Notes under the pieces: model-generated | What the model saw: the letters and a program-made list of their open reading frames with translations, nothing else | Told to the model about the DNA's origin: nothing | The model's database searches: none | Translations under genes and position numbers: made by a program | Shown here: piece after piece, positions 50,083-60,302 of the stretch | How the letters are laid out: every line of letters starts with the position of its first letter | How positions within the stretch are numbered: position 1 is the first letter of the stretch | Assembly: GCF_020536995.1 (NCBI RefSeq) | Contig: NC_068366.1 | Coordinates: forward strand, 71,886,188-71,950,187 | Source of the DNA: Dreissena polymorpha | Taxonomy: Eukaryota > Mollusca > Bivalvia > Myida > Dreissenidae | Reading direction: 5' to 3' | Length of the DNA stretch: 64,000 nucleotides

Positions 50083-50747
50083 GTAAAATGATGGCAGACC
50101 TCCATGAGTGCGTCTCTGAACTAGAAAGGTGGGCGACAGGCAGAGCAGTGGTTCTAACGGGCAGTGGGAACACATTTTGCTCTGGCGGTGAGCTTCAGAC
50201 CGTCCAGAAGATCCTACACAAGGGAGGGGACATGTGCAAACTGATGCAGTTCACAACCTCGCGGTTATATTCTCTTCCACTTATCAGTGTAGCTGCAGTT
50301 AATGGCCATGCTTTGGGTGGTGGGGCGGAACTGACGACTGCATGTGACTTTCGAGTGATGACCACCAAGGCAAAAATTGGTTTTGTTCAAGCGCGAATGA
50401 ATGTCTCCACAGGGTGGGGTGGCGGAACCCGGCTTATTGGACTTCTGGGTAGAACTAATGCCTTGCTGTTGTTATCTTCTGGGCAAGTGTTGAACGCTGA
50501 TCAAGCCAAGGCACTGGGATTTGTGAATGAAGTGTTTGATACCGAGGATATAGCTAGCGAGGCAAGAAAGTGGATTAATAAAACTTTAGTGGGCGATTTT
50601 ACTGTTACAAGAAATATTAAACAGATGGTACTTGAAGGAGCTAATATGGAAGATTTAGCTTATACACGTGAGAGGGAATTGTTTACCAAATTGTGGGGTA
50701 GTGAACTTCATCTCAAGGCTTTAAATGCTAATATGAAGCACAAATAG
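50083..50747 (+). CDS. ECHDC1: Ethylmalonyl-CoA decarboxylase (ECHDC1-like), last exon
   Basis: The exon follows TTGATTATTACAG, opens in phase 1 (GKMMADLHECVSELERWATG) and ends at a TAG after about 221 residues. It contains the crotonase oxyanion-hole segments GSGNTFCSGGEL and VNGHALGGGAELTTACDFRV, then KIGFVQARMNVSTGWGGGTR and a C-terminal helical region ending ALNANMKHK. Length and ending match animal ECHDC1 (about 300 residues). The family decarboxylates ethylmalonyl-CoA and methylmalonyl-CoA as metabolite repair, and is cytosolic in mammals. General enoyl-CoA hydratase is less likely because the SGGEL, WGGGTR and C-terminal patterns follow ECHDC1. The frame can be read upstream into the intron, but the splice site and family alignment fix the exon start at 50083. 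Confidence 0.92.
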
Positions 50748-50800
50748 TTATTGTACTAATTGAATCATGTCTGTAATTAAATAATTTATTCAAACTTTGT

Positions 50801-50806
50801 AATAAA
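50801..50806 (+). promoter_or_regulatory. Polyadenylation signal AATAAA of the ECHDC1-like gene
   Basis: A canonical AATAAA lies 54 bp after the stop codon, immediately before a repeat inserted at 50808. The 3' UTR would be short. Confidence 0.6.
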
Positions 50807-50807
50807 C

Positions 50808-52842
50808 AAGAGGGCCAAGATGGCCCTAGTTCGCTCACCTGAGAGGAGTCGGTTCATTCAATCTTTACCAAATGTCAAACTTGACCTAGATATTGTCCAG
50901 ACAAACATCCTGGTCAAATTTCATCATTATTTCATCTGCGAGTCATGATCAATATACCTATGAAGTTTCATGATCCAAGGCGTAAGCATTCTTGAGTTAT
51001 CATCCAGAAACCATTTTACTATTTCAGGTCACCGTGACCTTGACCTTTGACCTATAGACCTAAAAATCAATAGGGGTCATCTGCGAGTCATGATCATTGT
51101 ACCTATAAAGTTTCATGATCCTAGGCATAAGCGTTCTTGAGTTATCATCCAGAAACCATTTTACTATTTCAGGTCACCATGACCTTGACCTTTGACCTAG
51201 TGACTTGAAAATCAATAGGGGTCATCTTCGAGTCATGATCAATGTACCTATGAAGTTTCATGATCCTAGGCATAAGCGTTCTTGAGTTATCATCTGGAAA
51301 CCATTTTACTATTTCGGGTCACCGTGACCTTGACCTTTGACCTAGTGACCTGAAAATCAATAGGGGTCATCTGCGAGTCATCATCAATGTACCTATGAAG
51401 TTTCATGATCCTAGGCCTAAGCGTTCTCGAGTTATCATCCGGAAACCATTTTACTATTTCGGGTCATCGTGACCTTGACCTTTGACCTAGTGACCTGAAA
51501 ATCATAAGGGGTTATCTGCGAGTCATGATCAATGTATCTATAAAGTTTCATTATCCTAGGCATAAGCGTTCTTGAGTTATCATCCGGAAACCATTTGACT
51601 GCTTTGGGTCACCGTGACCTTGACCTGGTGACCTGAAATTCAATAGGGGTCATCTGCGAGTCATGATCAATGTATCTCTGAAGTTTCATGATCCTAGGCA
51701 TAAGCGTTCTTGAGTTATCATCCGGAAACCATTTTACTATTTTGGGTCATCGTGACCTTTGACCTAGTGACCTGAAAATCAATAGGGGTCATCTGCAAGT
51801 CATGATCAATGTACCTATGAAGTTTCATGATCCTTGGCATAAGCGCTCTTGAGTTATCATCCGGAAACCATCTGGTGGACGGACGGACCGACATGAGCAA
51901 AACAATATAACCCCTCTTCTTCGAAAGGGGGGGGGGGGGCATAATGAGAAAACTGCCCCCCTCCCAGCAGCCATGTTATTCAACTGACCAGAACCATTTT
52001 TGAACTCAACTCCCGTATCAAGGAAACAAATGTTCTGACCAAATTTCATTAAAATTAGGCCAAAATAGTGACCTCTAGAGTGTTCACATGTTTTCACTAT
52101 ATACATATAGAGAAATATGCCCCGCCCACTGGCGGCCATGTTTTTTCAACGATCTGGACCATTTTCGAATTCTTCCGAGACATCAATAAAAACAATGTTT
52201 TGACCAACTTTCATGATGATTGGGCAAAAATTGTGACTTCTAGAGTGTTTACAAGGTTCCTCTATATCCAAATAGGGAAAACTGCCACTATATACATATA
52301 GAGAAAAATGCCCCGCCCACTGGCGGCCATGTTTTTTCACCGATCTGGACCATTTTCGAACTCGTCCGAGATATCAATAAAACCAATGTTTTGACCAACT
52401 TTCATGATGATTGGGCAAAGATTGTGACTTTTAGAGTGTTTACAAGGTTTCTCTATAGCCAAATAAGGAAAACTGCCTCGCCCACTGGCGGCCATGTTTT
52501 TACAACAGACCGGAACCACTTTTAAACTCAACCAAGATATCATTAAGACAAACATTTTGACAAAGTTACATGAAGATTGGGCATGAAATGTGACTTCTAC
52601 AGTGTTTACAAGGTTTTTCTCTTTTTTTACCTAGTGACCTAGTTTTTGACCCGGGAAGACCCAGTTTCGAACTCGACCGAGATTTCATTGGGACAAAGCT
52701 TCTGACCAAGTTTCATGAAGATCAGACAAGAAATGTGGCCTCTAGAGTGTTTACGAGCAAATGTTAACGGACGGATGGACGGACATACGATGGACAAAGA
52801 CCGGTCACAAAAGCTCACCTGAGCAATCAGGTGAGCTAAAAA
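50808..52842. repeat. Bivalve dispersed repeat with 145-bp tandem array
   Basis: Begins AGAGGGCCAAGATGGCCCTA, then GTTCGCTCACCTGAG, and ends GCTCACCTGAGCAATCAGGTGAGC. From about 50925 to 51880 a unit of 145 bp is repeated about 6.5 times (GAGTTATCATC at 50994, 51139 and 51284). The rest has a second repeated unit (GGCGGCCATGTTTTT, TTTCATGATGATTGGGCAAA). A truncated relative starts at 63346. The frames through it are not real genes. Confidence 0.92.
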
Positions 52843-55050
52843 GTGAACGCATTTTTATTTGCGTTAAGTACAATTTGATATATTTGGATATATTTATGTC
52901 AGTTCAAATATACTGAATATTTTGGTAGAACATTTGGTGCATTAATAAATAAATGAGAACACTTTTTCATCTATTCATTTTATTGTACATGTATGATAAT
53001 AGAATACATAAATAACATTGAAAAAAACAATTATACACTAAATAACAACAAATTAAAATTCAAAACATATGGACGATAATATTTTCCACTCCTAGACACA
53101 TGTAAAAGTCTATACCTAAAGTGAATAACATTCAACAGAGCATAAAGTTGTGGAAATATTAAGTTAAAATAACTACAAATAGATATGTGAAAAAATTTCA
53201 AACCTCGGCCTTCAATCTAGACACATATTAGAAGACACAAAAATTACCAGTGTCATTCACGTATGTGTAAAAAATGGAATGCATATGTTTGTGCATTAAA
53301 CCTACCAAACAAACTTGAATACATATTGACTTTCTTATAAAACTTTGATACTTTCTTACAATTTTAAGCATACTTTGAGCGCTCTAATATGACTGGCATT
53401 ATTAAGTATCCAGTTTTTATCCAGTCATCAATGCTTCCAACAGAAGTTTTGGTATTAAAGATGCATCATTATGTAAACAATACTATTTATATCGAATGGC
53501 GAGCAATCAGCATTTTATAGACAGTATCTCACATACCAACTGGCAACAAATCTTAAGACAATAGAGTATATACAGACATTTTTGCCATTGTTTCCAATTA
53601 AAAAAATTCTCACCTAGGGAATCACAAAATGAACAAAAGTACTAAAAGAAGTAATCTCAAACATACAATTATCATCACAAAACATATCACCTATGACGGA
53701 TTCATATAGACATTTGTTTGATGAAAATACATTTACACAACCTATGCAATTTTATACATGTATATATACATTTGCATGACCAGTAGGACCTTGTGTAGAT
53801 TCTATACAAAAATGGAAGAAACCAAAATGATTAAAGTAAGTAAATACTCTATCACAGATTAATCATGTCAAAAACAAAACCCTCTGATATTAATGTAAAC
53901 CACTGGACTGGAACAAACGAGATAAGTAGTTAATGGCTAATAGGGTATTTTCAACACATAAAAACAGTATTAAGCAGCATTTAATTTAATATTTCTTAAA
54001 AAACATATCTTTTTGTACATGCTCAAAGCAAAATATTGATTTGTGTAATTGTAAAAAGTAATTTAGAACAGTGATAAAATCTTAATGAATGATTTGTACA
54101 TAAAGCACTGCTATATGCACATACTCTGTTAAAGGTTCTGTAGTAATGTAAAAATCTCATTTAACTGTGCAACTGTATTTTATCAATATATTATTGGTAC
54201 TACATAAATAAGAGTGGAGAGAGGCAATAGTAACTCTATATTTATTGTAAAATGTTATTAACAAGCTTTTCTAAACAAACAAATAAATTTGCAAGAATTT
54301 CTAGCCAATATATTTACAACAAAGGTAAGTTTTATTGTAATCCATATCTTTAAAACATTCATAGTTTGTGAGAATTTCAGGTTCATGAATTATAAGTCAT
54401 GTACTGCAATTTATTTTGTCACGATAGGACAATATTGCATTTAGATTTTAGTGTAAGCTATTAGAATACATTTTCCAGTAATTCTACCATTTAACCATCC
54501 ATTAATAATACATTAAAATGCAATGAAAAGATACGTTTTTTGGCATGATATGATCCATAATAACTTAATATTGCATAGGCAATTACATTTCAATAAACAC
54601 ATCATATTAGGATTAACAGTAAAACTTGAAACTTCAATATTAATCAAAATGTTTTAAGACATGTACCAGTTATATTAAAAGTAAAATCCAATACAATTGA
54701 AAAACATAAAAGAGTCATTATCTAAATTAATAATACTTTTTTAATGTTTGTTGGTAATAAATTTAAAAACACATGCAAGGAGAAGAAGGCTAATGAAACA
54801 AATGCAATTCATAACAAACTTGTATATACATCAGACAAAATGCGCACATAACCACACACTCACAAAAACAAAGATACATTTATGTTAACAGTTAACAGCA
54901 GAACAAATTCTCTGGAATGCTTTAAATGGACAGACTAGTCTTACACAATCTCCAAATATGTCATCTACATGATCTACATAAAAATACCATTATAATGAAC
55001 ACTTTGTAATTTCAATACATGTATATAAGACACTCTGAGAAAAGGGTATT

Positions 55051-55131
55051 AAATGCATGTGCATAAGGTGCCATCCAAGATTATCCTAAGGCTTAGGATA
55101 ATCTTGGATGGCACCTTATGCACATGCATTT
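55051..55131. repeat. Perfect 40-bp-arm palindrome
   Basis: The 40 bp from 55051 (AAATGCATGTGCATAAGGTG...) are the exact reverse complement of 55092-55131, with one unpaired base between them. The arm resembles the start of the GCATGTGC dispersed repeat seen at 10481, so it is probably a head-to-head copy of that element. Confidence 0.97.
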
Positions 55132-55197
55132 AAGGCTAAGCAGTCTGCAAGTGCTATTTTGGGACAAAACTCTCTCGTTTTTATTGTATTTTTGGTT

Positions 55198-55410
55198 TAA
55201 CCCTTTGCATGCTGGGAAATTTGTCGTCTGTTAAAATGTCATCTGCTGAATTACTAAAATTAGCATTTTCTTCGAATTTTTTTCAAAGAATACTATCAGA
55301 ATAGCAAACAGTTTGGATCCTGATGAGACGCCACGTTCTGTGGCGTCTCATCTGGATCCAAACTGTTTGCAAAGGCTTTCAAAATTCGGTTCCCGCACTG
55401 AAAGAGTTAA
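55198..55410. repeat. Dispersed repeat with GAGACGCCAC hairpin
   Basis: CCCTTTGCATGCTGGGAAAT, then TTGTCGTCTGTTAAAATGTC, with a hairpin at 55304-55370. In the hairpin, GCAAACAGTTTGGATCC and GATGAGACGCCAC pair with their complements across the five-base loop GTTCT. The element ends TTCCCGCACTGAAAGAGTTAAA. From memory it is common in freshwater mussels. Confidence 0.8.
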
Positions 55411-56764
55411 AGGAAGACTCTTGTAGATGACAATCCAGATACAGACTGGATGGGCTAATCTAAGCAACACTTTCAATTAAACCCCCTTTTCACAGAGCAT
55501 CACTCATATTCAAGTTCTTCAAACACATTTTTATCACATGCTAAAAGTTATAGTATATGTAATATAATTATTTAATCCTAATCCATAATATAAATATGTC
55601 AAATATGTTTATCTCAAACATGTGCTATATAGCTTTTTGAGCATTTTCATGCTACTTTTTGTTTGACTGACTAATTGGTTGACATTGTTTTGCTGAAATG
55701 AAGTTTTAAAGTCAATTAACCTTACATAATGTAATCAACTTTCTGGTTTTATCATGACGTTGATGTTAATATTAATTTTCTTTGCTAATTTATAGGCACG
55801 ATATAAAATAAATCCGAAACTATTTGTCATACCATGTTTTAGAAAAACTCTTTACAAGAAACTTTGCGGTAAGCTTGTCAAAGGCTCAATTACTAACACA
55901 ATGTCTGGACTCCTTTAATAAAATGTGTTATGAAATGACAACTCGTTTCAGTTCCTATATATTTGTAATGACAATGACAAATACGTTACATGTTTGCTAA
56001 CAATATTACAGCAAAGAATGATCGTTTTTTTCCATTTCTAATTTCTGAATTAACCTTTGTCTCTGTCATTACTACCCTTAACACGTAAACTAAAACTTTT
56101 AAATTCAACATTAAAGAATAATACACACATACATAGTATATTTAAAATGTGGAGGGGGGAGGGGCCTTAGATCAATATATTCTTCTAGACTCTGACCTTC
56201 TTTCTGTATCTTAAACAAATAATTACAGCATACAATATAAAGTCAGCACTATTTAATAATGTAAAGCATTACATAATATGCAGAGTGTAAATACTTAAAC
56301 AATGGTCATGTTTTCAGACAGGATTTACTAAAGAATTCAATATTTTTTAACTCGATGGATCATTTTTGCTGAATGGGTTGAACTTAACGCATACCATTGC
56401 TTGCAATATATTTTACACAAAAAAATCCAGATTGTTCATTGTACAATCGAGGTCATTGTGAACCCTGTGTCAGAAAACTGTGTGAAACACATAGTCATGT
56501 ACAAAGGTTACACACAAACAAGTCATCCGAATTACCTTTTCAGCCAAACTCTTATATAATTGCTAGAGAGCAACACAATGTTGTATATAATTGCTAGAGA
56601 GCGACACAATGTTGTACATAATTGCTAGAGAGCAACACAATGTTGCCAGCCCGCTCATATTGGCAATCTCAGCAAATGAGAATAATTTTTTGAAAAAAAA
56701 AACCTGTACAGAGCATACTTGTTGATTTCTTTGTAATAAAAGTGTTAAATTTAATTTGAGCCTC

Positions 56765-56862
56765 GGTCTTGGAAAACAGGGCATAATGCATTGGCAGTCA
56801 GCACAAGCTAATCTGGGACAACACCTCATGCACATGCATCAAGCTGTGTTTTCCTAGAGCAA
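56765..56862. repeat. GCATGTGC-family repeat fragment
   Basis: Contains GGCATAATGCATTGGCAGTC, AGCACAAGCTAATCTGGGAC and CATGCACATGCATCAAGC, related to 10461-10600. Confidence 0.65.
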
Positions 56863-56915
56863 GGCTGAATTGTTTCTGTTAATGCCTTGGCTGGGATATG
56901 ATACGTTCTTTATCC

Positions 56916-57017
56916 TTAGTACAGCGACTTCATGCCTTCCTCTTCAAACTGTGCCCAGGCATCGTTGAGTTCTATGAATATCCCCCTGGCGAGGGCTAGA
57001 TGTGGCGACTCTGTCAG
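56916..57017 (-). CDS. GAK: GAK/auxilin-like, last coding exon
   Basis: After the acceptor TTTCAG the exon encodes LTESPHLALARGIFIELNDA, then WAQFEEEGMKSLY and a stop (33 residues). It completes the J domain: the IF-x-ELNDAW-x-F-E pattern is the final helix of GAK and auxilin J domains, which end almost at the protein's C terminus. It joins in phase 0 to the preceding exon, ending HPDK. The human counterpart reads IFMELNDAWSEFENQG. Confidence 0.93.
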   Translation of the reverse strand: MTESPHLALARGIFIELNDAWAQFEEEGMKSLY

Positions 57018-57345
57018 CTGAAACATGAAAACACACGAGTGCATAACATTATGTTCATTCCTGCAGCAGAACTATCAAAGTTTCACAATCATTAGTAACA
57101 TGGGCAGCATTTCTAATGTATTATAGAGGAGTCAAGTAACACAAGTTTGGGGACCTTGCAGTGTAAAAACAGACAAGGGCCATAACTCTACCAAAACTGA
57201 CAACAATCCTTAACAATCACCAACACCACCTAGCATTTAATGAGGAGATAAAAACAAAAACTTCAGGAAAGACAGACAGTTTATTGTAATGCTTATTGCA
57301 CATCCTCAGACTTGTGTGCAACCCTCAGCACACAATTAGAATGTA

Positions 57346-57560
57346 CCAAGAACATGTCCTAGTTAAGCATGTCTTGTCCATGTACACATGTACCAAGAAC
57401 ATGTCCTAGTTAAACATGTCCTGTCTATGTACCAAGAACATGTCCTAGTTAAACATGCCCTGTCCATGTTCTGAGAACATGTCCAAGTTAATCATGCCCG
57501 AACATGTCCTAGTTAATCATGCCCAGTCCATGAACCAAGAACATGTCCTAGTTAATCAGC
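57346..57560. repeat. 39-bp minisatellite with GAACATGTCC
   Basis: GAACATGTCC occurs at 57350, 57397, 57436, 57475, 57500 and 57539, mostly 39 bp apart, each followed by TAGTTAA or AAGTTAA and a CATGTCC or CATGCCC variant. It lies in the last intron of the GAK-like gene. Confidence 0.9.
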
Positions 57561-57588
57561 ACAACAGAAAACAAATGGTTTTCCTTAA

Positions 57589-57783
57589 AGGTTGCCATGG
57601 TGGATATGGTGTATGCCTAGCAATGGGGAGGTCACGGGTTAGATCTGCACTGTGAAAGCTTTCTTTAAATCTCCAAAAGACACTTAGTACTGGTTCTAGG
57701 CCCAGGAAATGGACTCGAGAGCGTTTCAAATAAACTGTAGGCTTTTAAATGCAATCAAGCTAAAATAAATAGGTTTAAACTAA
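57589..57783 (+). repeat. tRNA-derived SINE in the last GAK intron
   Basis: Head GTTGCCATGGTGGATATGGT, GCCTAGCAATGGGGAGGTCA and a degraded B box (GGGTTAGATCTGC). Body GACACTTAGTACTGGTTCTA and tail AATAGGTTTAAACTA. Same family as 32934. A more decayed relative, missing the start, lies at about 57985-58085. Confidence 0.9.
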
Positions 57784-58331
57784 CTGAATTTCCCAGACAA
57801 TGTGCTGAAATATTCTGCCAATCATATATTCTGTCATTTTAATTTAAACATTAACAGTCCTCAGAACAAAAACAAGCTCATTTGGACTAATATATTTGTG
57901 AGTGCTATCAGCATTTGCCTGTTTCTTTAAATAAGGAATATGAAAACAAGTGTGAAGTTAAATATCATCACACTTGACTAAAGAATCTGGTGTCGGCCTA
58001 ACAACAGGGTGGTCCCAAATGCCATCCTCACTAAAGACACCAAGTACTTGTTGTTCCCAGCAAACAAATCAGAGAGTTTATCTAACACTTTACTAGATTT
58101 CCATTTTGACCTGGTTGAAGTCCTTTAGAAAATTTTGAATTAAATTAAAGATCTTCCTTACAAGATTCAAATTTACAGCCTTCTTTTCCAACCCTTAAAT
58201 AATGATGAGTATCAAACAGTATCAAACCTGAAAATCAAGCAAGTTACTGTTTAAAGGTCTGTTTAAAAGCCCAAACTTCTCAATGTTCACGAGCTCAAAC
58301 AGATAGCTGTTATACTTCATATAATCTGTAC

Positions 58332-58508
58332 CTTATCTGGATGCACAGAGAGCACAGCCTTCCTGTAGACCTTCTTCACCTGATCAGGGGTAACCAAGTC
58401 ATGCATGCCACATGGCTTCCATCGTTTCTCGTCCTCCCATAACACCGTGTGTAGAGAGCAGAGCAGAGCACGAATGTTCCGCTCCTTACCCTTCGTCCAC
58501 TCCATGAC
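58332..58508 (-). CDS. GAK: GAK/auxilin-like, J-domain exon
   Basis: The exon of 59 codons (acceptor CTTTCTCACAG, donor AAG then GTACAG) encodes [20 protein letters not shown] and [20 protein letters not shown], then [19 protein letters not shown]. This is the J domain of cyclin-G-associated kinase and auxilin, including the invariant HPD loop that stimulates Hsc70 ATPase to strip clathrin from vesicles. The NIRALLSTLHTVLW and KWKPVGM blocks are specific to GAK/auxilin among J proteins. Both ends are phase 0. GAK and auxilin cannot be told apart from the C terminus alone; invertebrates generally have a GAK-type gene with a kinase domain, which would lie outside the window. Confidence 0.95.
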
Positions 58509-58576
58509 CTGTGAGAAAGAGAGGAATTAAATGAAAACTGTGCACTTAAAACACACAGACAGTACTCACTGAAATT

Positions 58577-58771
58577 AAAACCTATTTATTTATGCTTGAT
58601 TGCATCAAAAGCCTGCGGCTCATTGAAAGGCCCTTAAGTCTGTTTCCTGGGTAGAACCAGTACTCGGTTTCTACAAGAGATATCTAAAACAAAAACACTC
58701 CCACAATAGGGATCAAACCTGCTACCTCCTGTCACTAGGCAGACACCATATCCTATACACCTAGGCAGCCT
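58577..58771 (-). repeat. tRNA-derived SINE (minus orientation)
   Basis: Reverse-complement copy of the 32934 family: AACCTATTTATTTATGCTTG at its tail end, AGAACCAGTACTCGGTTTCT in the body, and CACTAGGCAGACACCATATC in the head. Confidence 0.88.
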
Positions 58772-58837
58772 CATAACTCTTTTTGCAAGCGCTACAAGGG
58801 AGTAAAATACTTATTTAAGTAAAAGAAATACTTTTTT

Positions 58838-59033
58838 TTAAACTTATTAATTTTAGGCCGATTGCATAGAAAGCCTAAGTCTTATTTGAAATGCTCTCGA
58901 GTCCCTTTCCTGTGACTAGAACCAGTACTTGGTGTCTATGCGGTAGATCGGAAGAATATACCCACAGTGGGGATCAAATCTGTGACCTCCCGGTCGCTAG
59001 GCAGACACCATATCAACAACACTATGGCGACCT
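58838..59033 (-). repeat. tRNA-derived SINE (minus orientation)
   Basis: Second full-length minus copy next to the previous one: GGCCGATTGCATAGAAAGCC, AGAACCAGTACTTGGTGTCT, GGGGATCAAATCTGTGACCT and CGGTCGCTAGGCAGACACCA. Confidence 0.88.
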
Positions 59034-59222
59034 ATCAAATAACTTTTGATTGTGAATGAAATATCTAGAAATACATTAACAACTTTTTAATTATTCAGAT
59101 GCATAGGAAAATAATAACTAAGAAATTAGACTTAGAAAGTAAACACAACTTCAATGTCCTCTAAGAATGTGACCTTACATGCATGCCTGGTGACCTTAAA
59201 CATAATCGGCCTCCATTTGGGA

Positions 59223-59400
59223 TAAATGCATGCACACAGAGTGTTTTCCCATATAAGCTGGTGCAGTCAACACAAGCTAATCAGGAACGACACTTTCCGT
59301 TGTCTTAGAATTTTTTGTTTGAAGGAAGTCTCTTCTTAATGAAAATCCAGTTTAGGTGTCTTTGCTAATTAGCCTGTTAAGACTGCCAGGACACTTCTTT
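59223..59400. repeat. GCATGTGC-family dispersed repeat
   Basis: Contains AACACAAGCTAATCAGGAAC, GACACTTTCCGTTGTCTTAG and AAGGAAGTCTCTTCTTAATG, related to 10461-10600. It ends where the truncated SINE at 59401 begins. Confidence 0.75.
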
Positions 59401-59520
59401 AGTTTAAACCTATTTATTTTAGCTCGATTGCATCGAAAGCCTAAGGCTTATATAAACGCTCTCGAGTCCGTTTCCTGGGCCTAGAACCAGTACTTGGTGT
59501 CTTTGGGGGAGATCTCACAC
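59401..59520 (-). repeat. Truncated tRNA-derived SINE
   Basis: Carries only the tail and body (GTTTAAACCTATTTATTTTA to CAGTACTTGGTGTCTTTGGG). The tRNA-like head is missing. Confidence 0.85.
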
Positions 59521-59586
59521 TTCTCACATGCATTAAGCCCTATTATCCCAGAGAACGGCTAAAATGCACTTGTAGCTTAATTTTAC

Positions 59587-59729
59587 TTTAAGCTTGATTG
59601 GATCCATTTCCTCAGCCATGACTTTCTTCTTCATCTCTCCTATAGTTTTCGGTCCATCGTCTTTCTTGGTGAAGCTGCTACCTTCAGGCAGCAAGTCCTC
59701 AAAACCAGCACTGGTCGGAGGTTTGGGAC
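59587..59729 (-). CDS. GAK: GAK/auxilin-like exon preceding the J domain
   Basis: The exon (acceptor TTCTAG, donor CTTAAA then GTAAAA) encodes PKPPTSAGFEDLLPEGSSFT, then KKDDGPKTIGEMKKKVMAEE and MDPIKLK. It enters in phase 1 and leaves in phase 0, so K-L-K joins VMEWTKG, as in human GAK (EKLKVMEWIEGKERN). The FEDLL motif is the clathrin-binding DLL-type sequence typical of this region, and the TI-x-EM-K stretch leads into the J domain. Confidence 0.92.
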
Positions 59730-59784
59730 CTAGAATGATCAGTGCACAACTTAATCACTGTTTATTTCATTAGTGCCCTGTTTT

Positions 59785-59930
59785 GGTAAAACAAGGCCAA
59801 TTGCATGTGCCTCAAGTGTCGTCCCTGATAAGCTGTGCAGACTGTTTTTATGGAAAATGTTGTTTTAAGTAAGTCTCTACTAACAAACATAATTCACTTA
59901 ATGCACATGCATCAAGTCCAGTGTTCTCAC
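59785..59930. repeat. GCATGTGC-family dispersed repeat
   Basis: TTGCATGTGCCTCAAGTGTC, GTCCCTGATAAGCTGTGCAG, AGTAAGTCTCTACTAAC and a terminal inverted AATGCACATGCATCAAG. Confidence 0.75.
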
Positions 59931-60107
59931 AAAGAGGCTCATATGTGCACAATTTAAATTAAAGCGTGTTCATTTTATATTATATTTGGGTATCAAGTTT
60001 TAAGCATAAGAGTATTGTATCTGATATGAAATTAGTAGGCATATAGAAAAGATTCGTGCTTTAAATGGTCATTAAAGTTTTGAGCATTTGCAGCAATATG
60101 TACTCAC

Positions 60108-60302
60108 CAAAGGGTTTCTGGCTGGAGTCGTTTCGCCCGGCAAACACACTCCCTTGGCTGTAGTTAGGTTTGGAAGGCCCTGTCTTTGGACCAGAGTGAG
60201 TTGGGGTACCACTGCGGGGCTGATTAGGGTCACCGTTAGCGGCAGGTTGCTGTTGTTGTTGCTGTGGGGACTGCGGTTGTTGCCAGGCTTGGTACAATCC
60301 AC
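60108..60302 (-). CDS. GAK: GAK/auxilin-like exon, Gln/Pro-rich linker
   Basis: The exon (acceptor TTTCCAAAG, donor CCTTTG then GTGAGT) encodes GLYQAWQQPQSPQQQQQQPA, GDPNQPRSGTPTHSGPKTGP and SKPNYSQGSVFAGRNDSSQK, then PFG. It enters and leaves in phase 1, joining in frame to PKPPTSAGFEDLL. It corresponds to the disordered clathrin/adaptor-binding linker of GAK and auxilin. The repeat of Gln and Pro makes sequence identity weak, so the assignment rests on splice phase and position. Confidence 0.82.

Larger units (their letters stand above)
52843..56915 (-). other. Putative long 3' UTR of the GAK-like gene and intergenic sequence
   Basis: No exon recognised. On the minus strand an AATAAA (TTTATT at 52979-52984) lies at the far end, so the GAK-like transcript could carry a 3' UTR of up to about 3.9 kb. 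Two palindromic repeats lie inside (55051 and 55304). The extent of the UTR is inference; nearer signals may be used. Confidence 0.4.

Noticed and set aside
51718-52555. Several minus-strand frames of 64-104 codons
   Set aside because: They lie in the dispersed bivalve repeat and repeat one another; no protein family.
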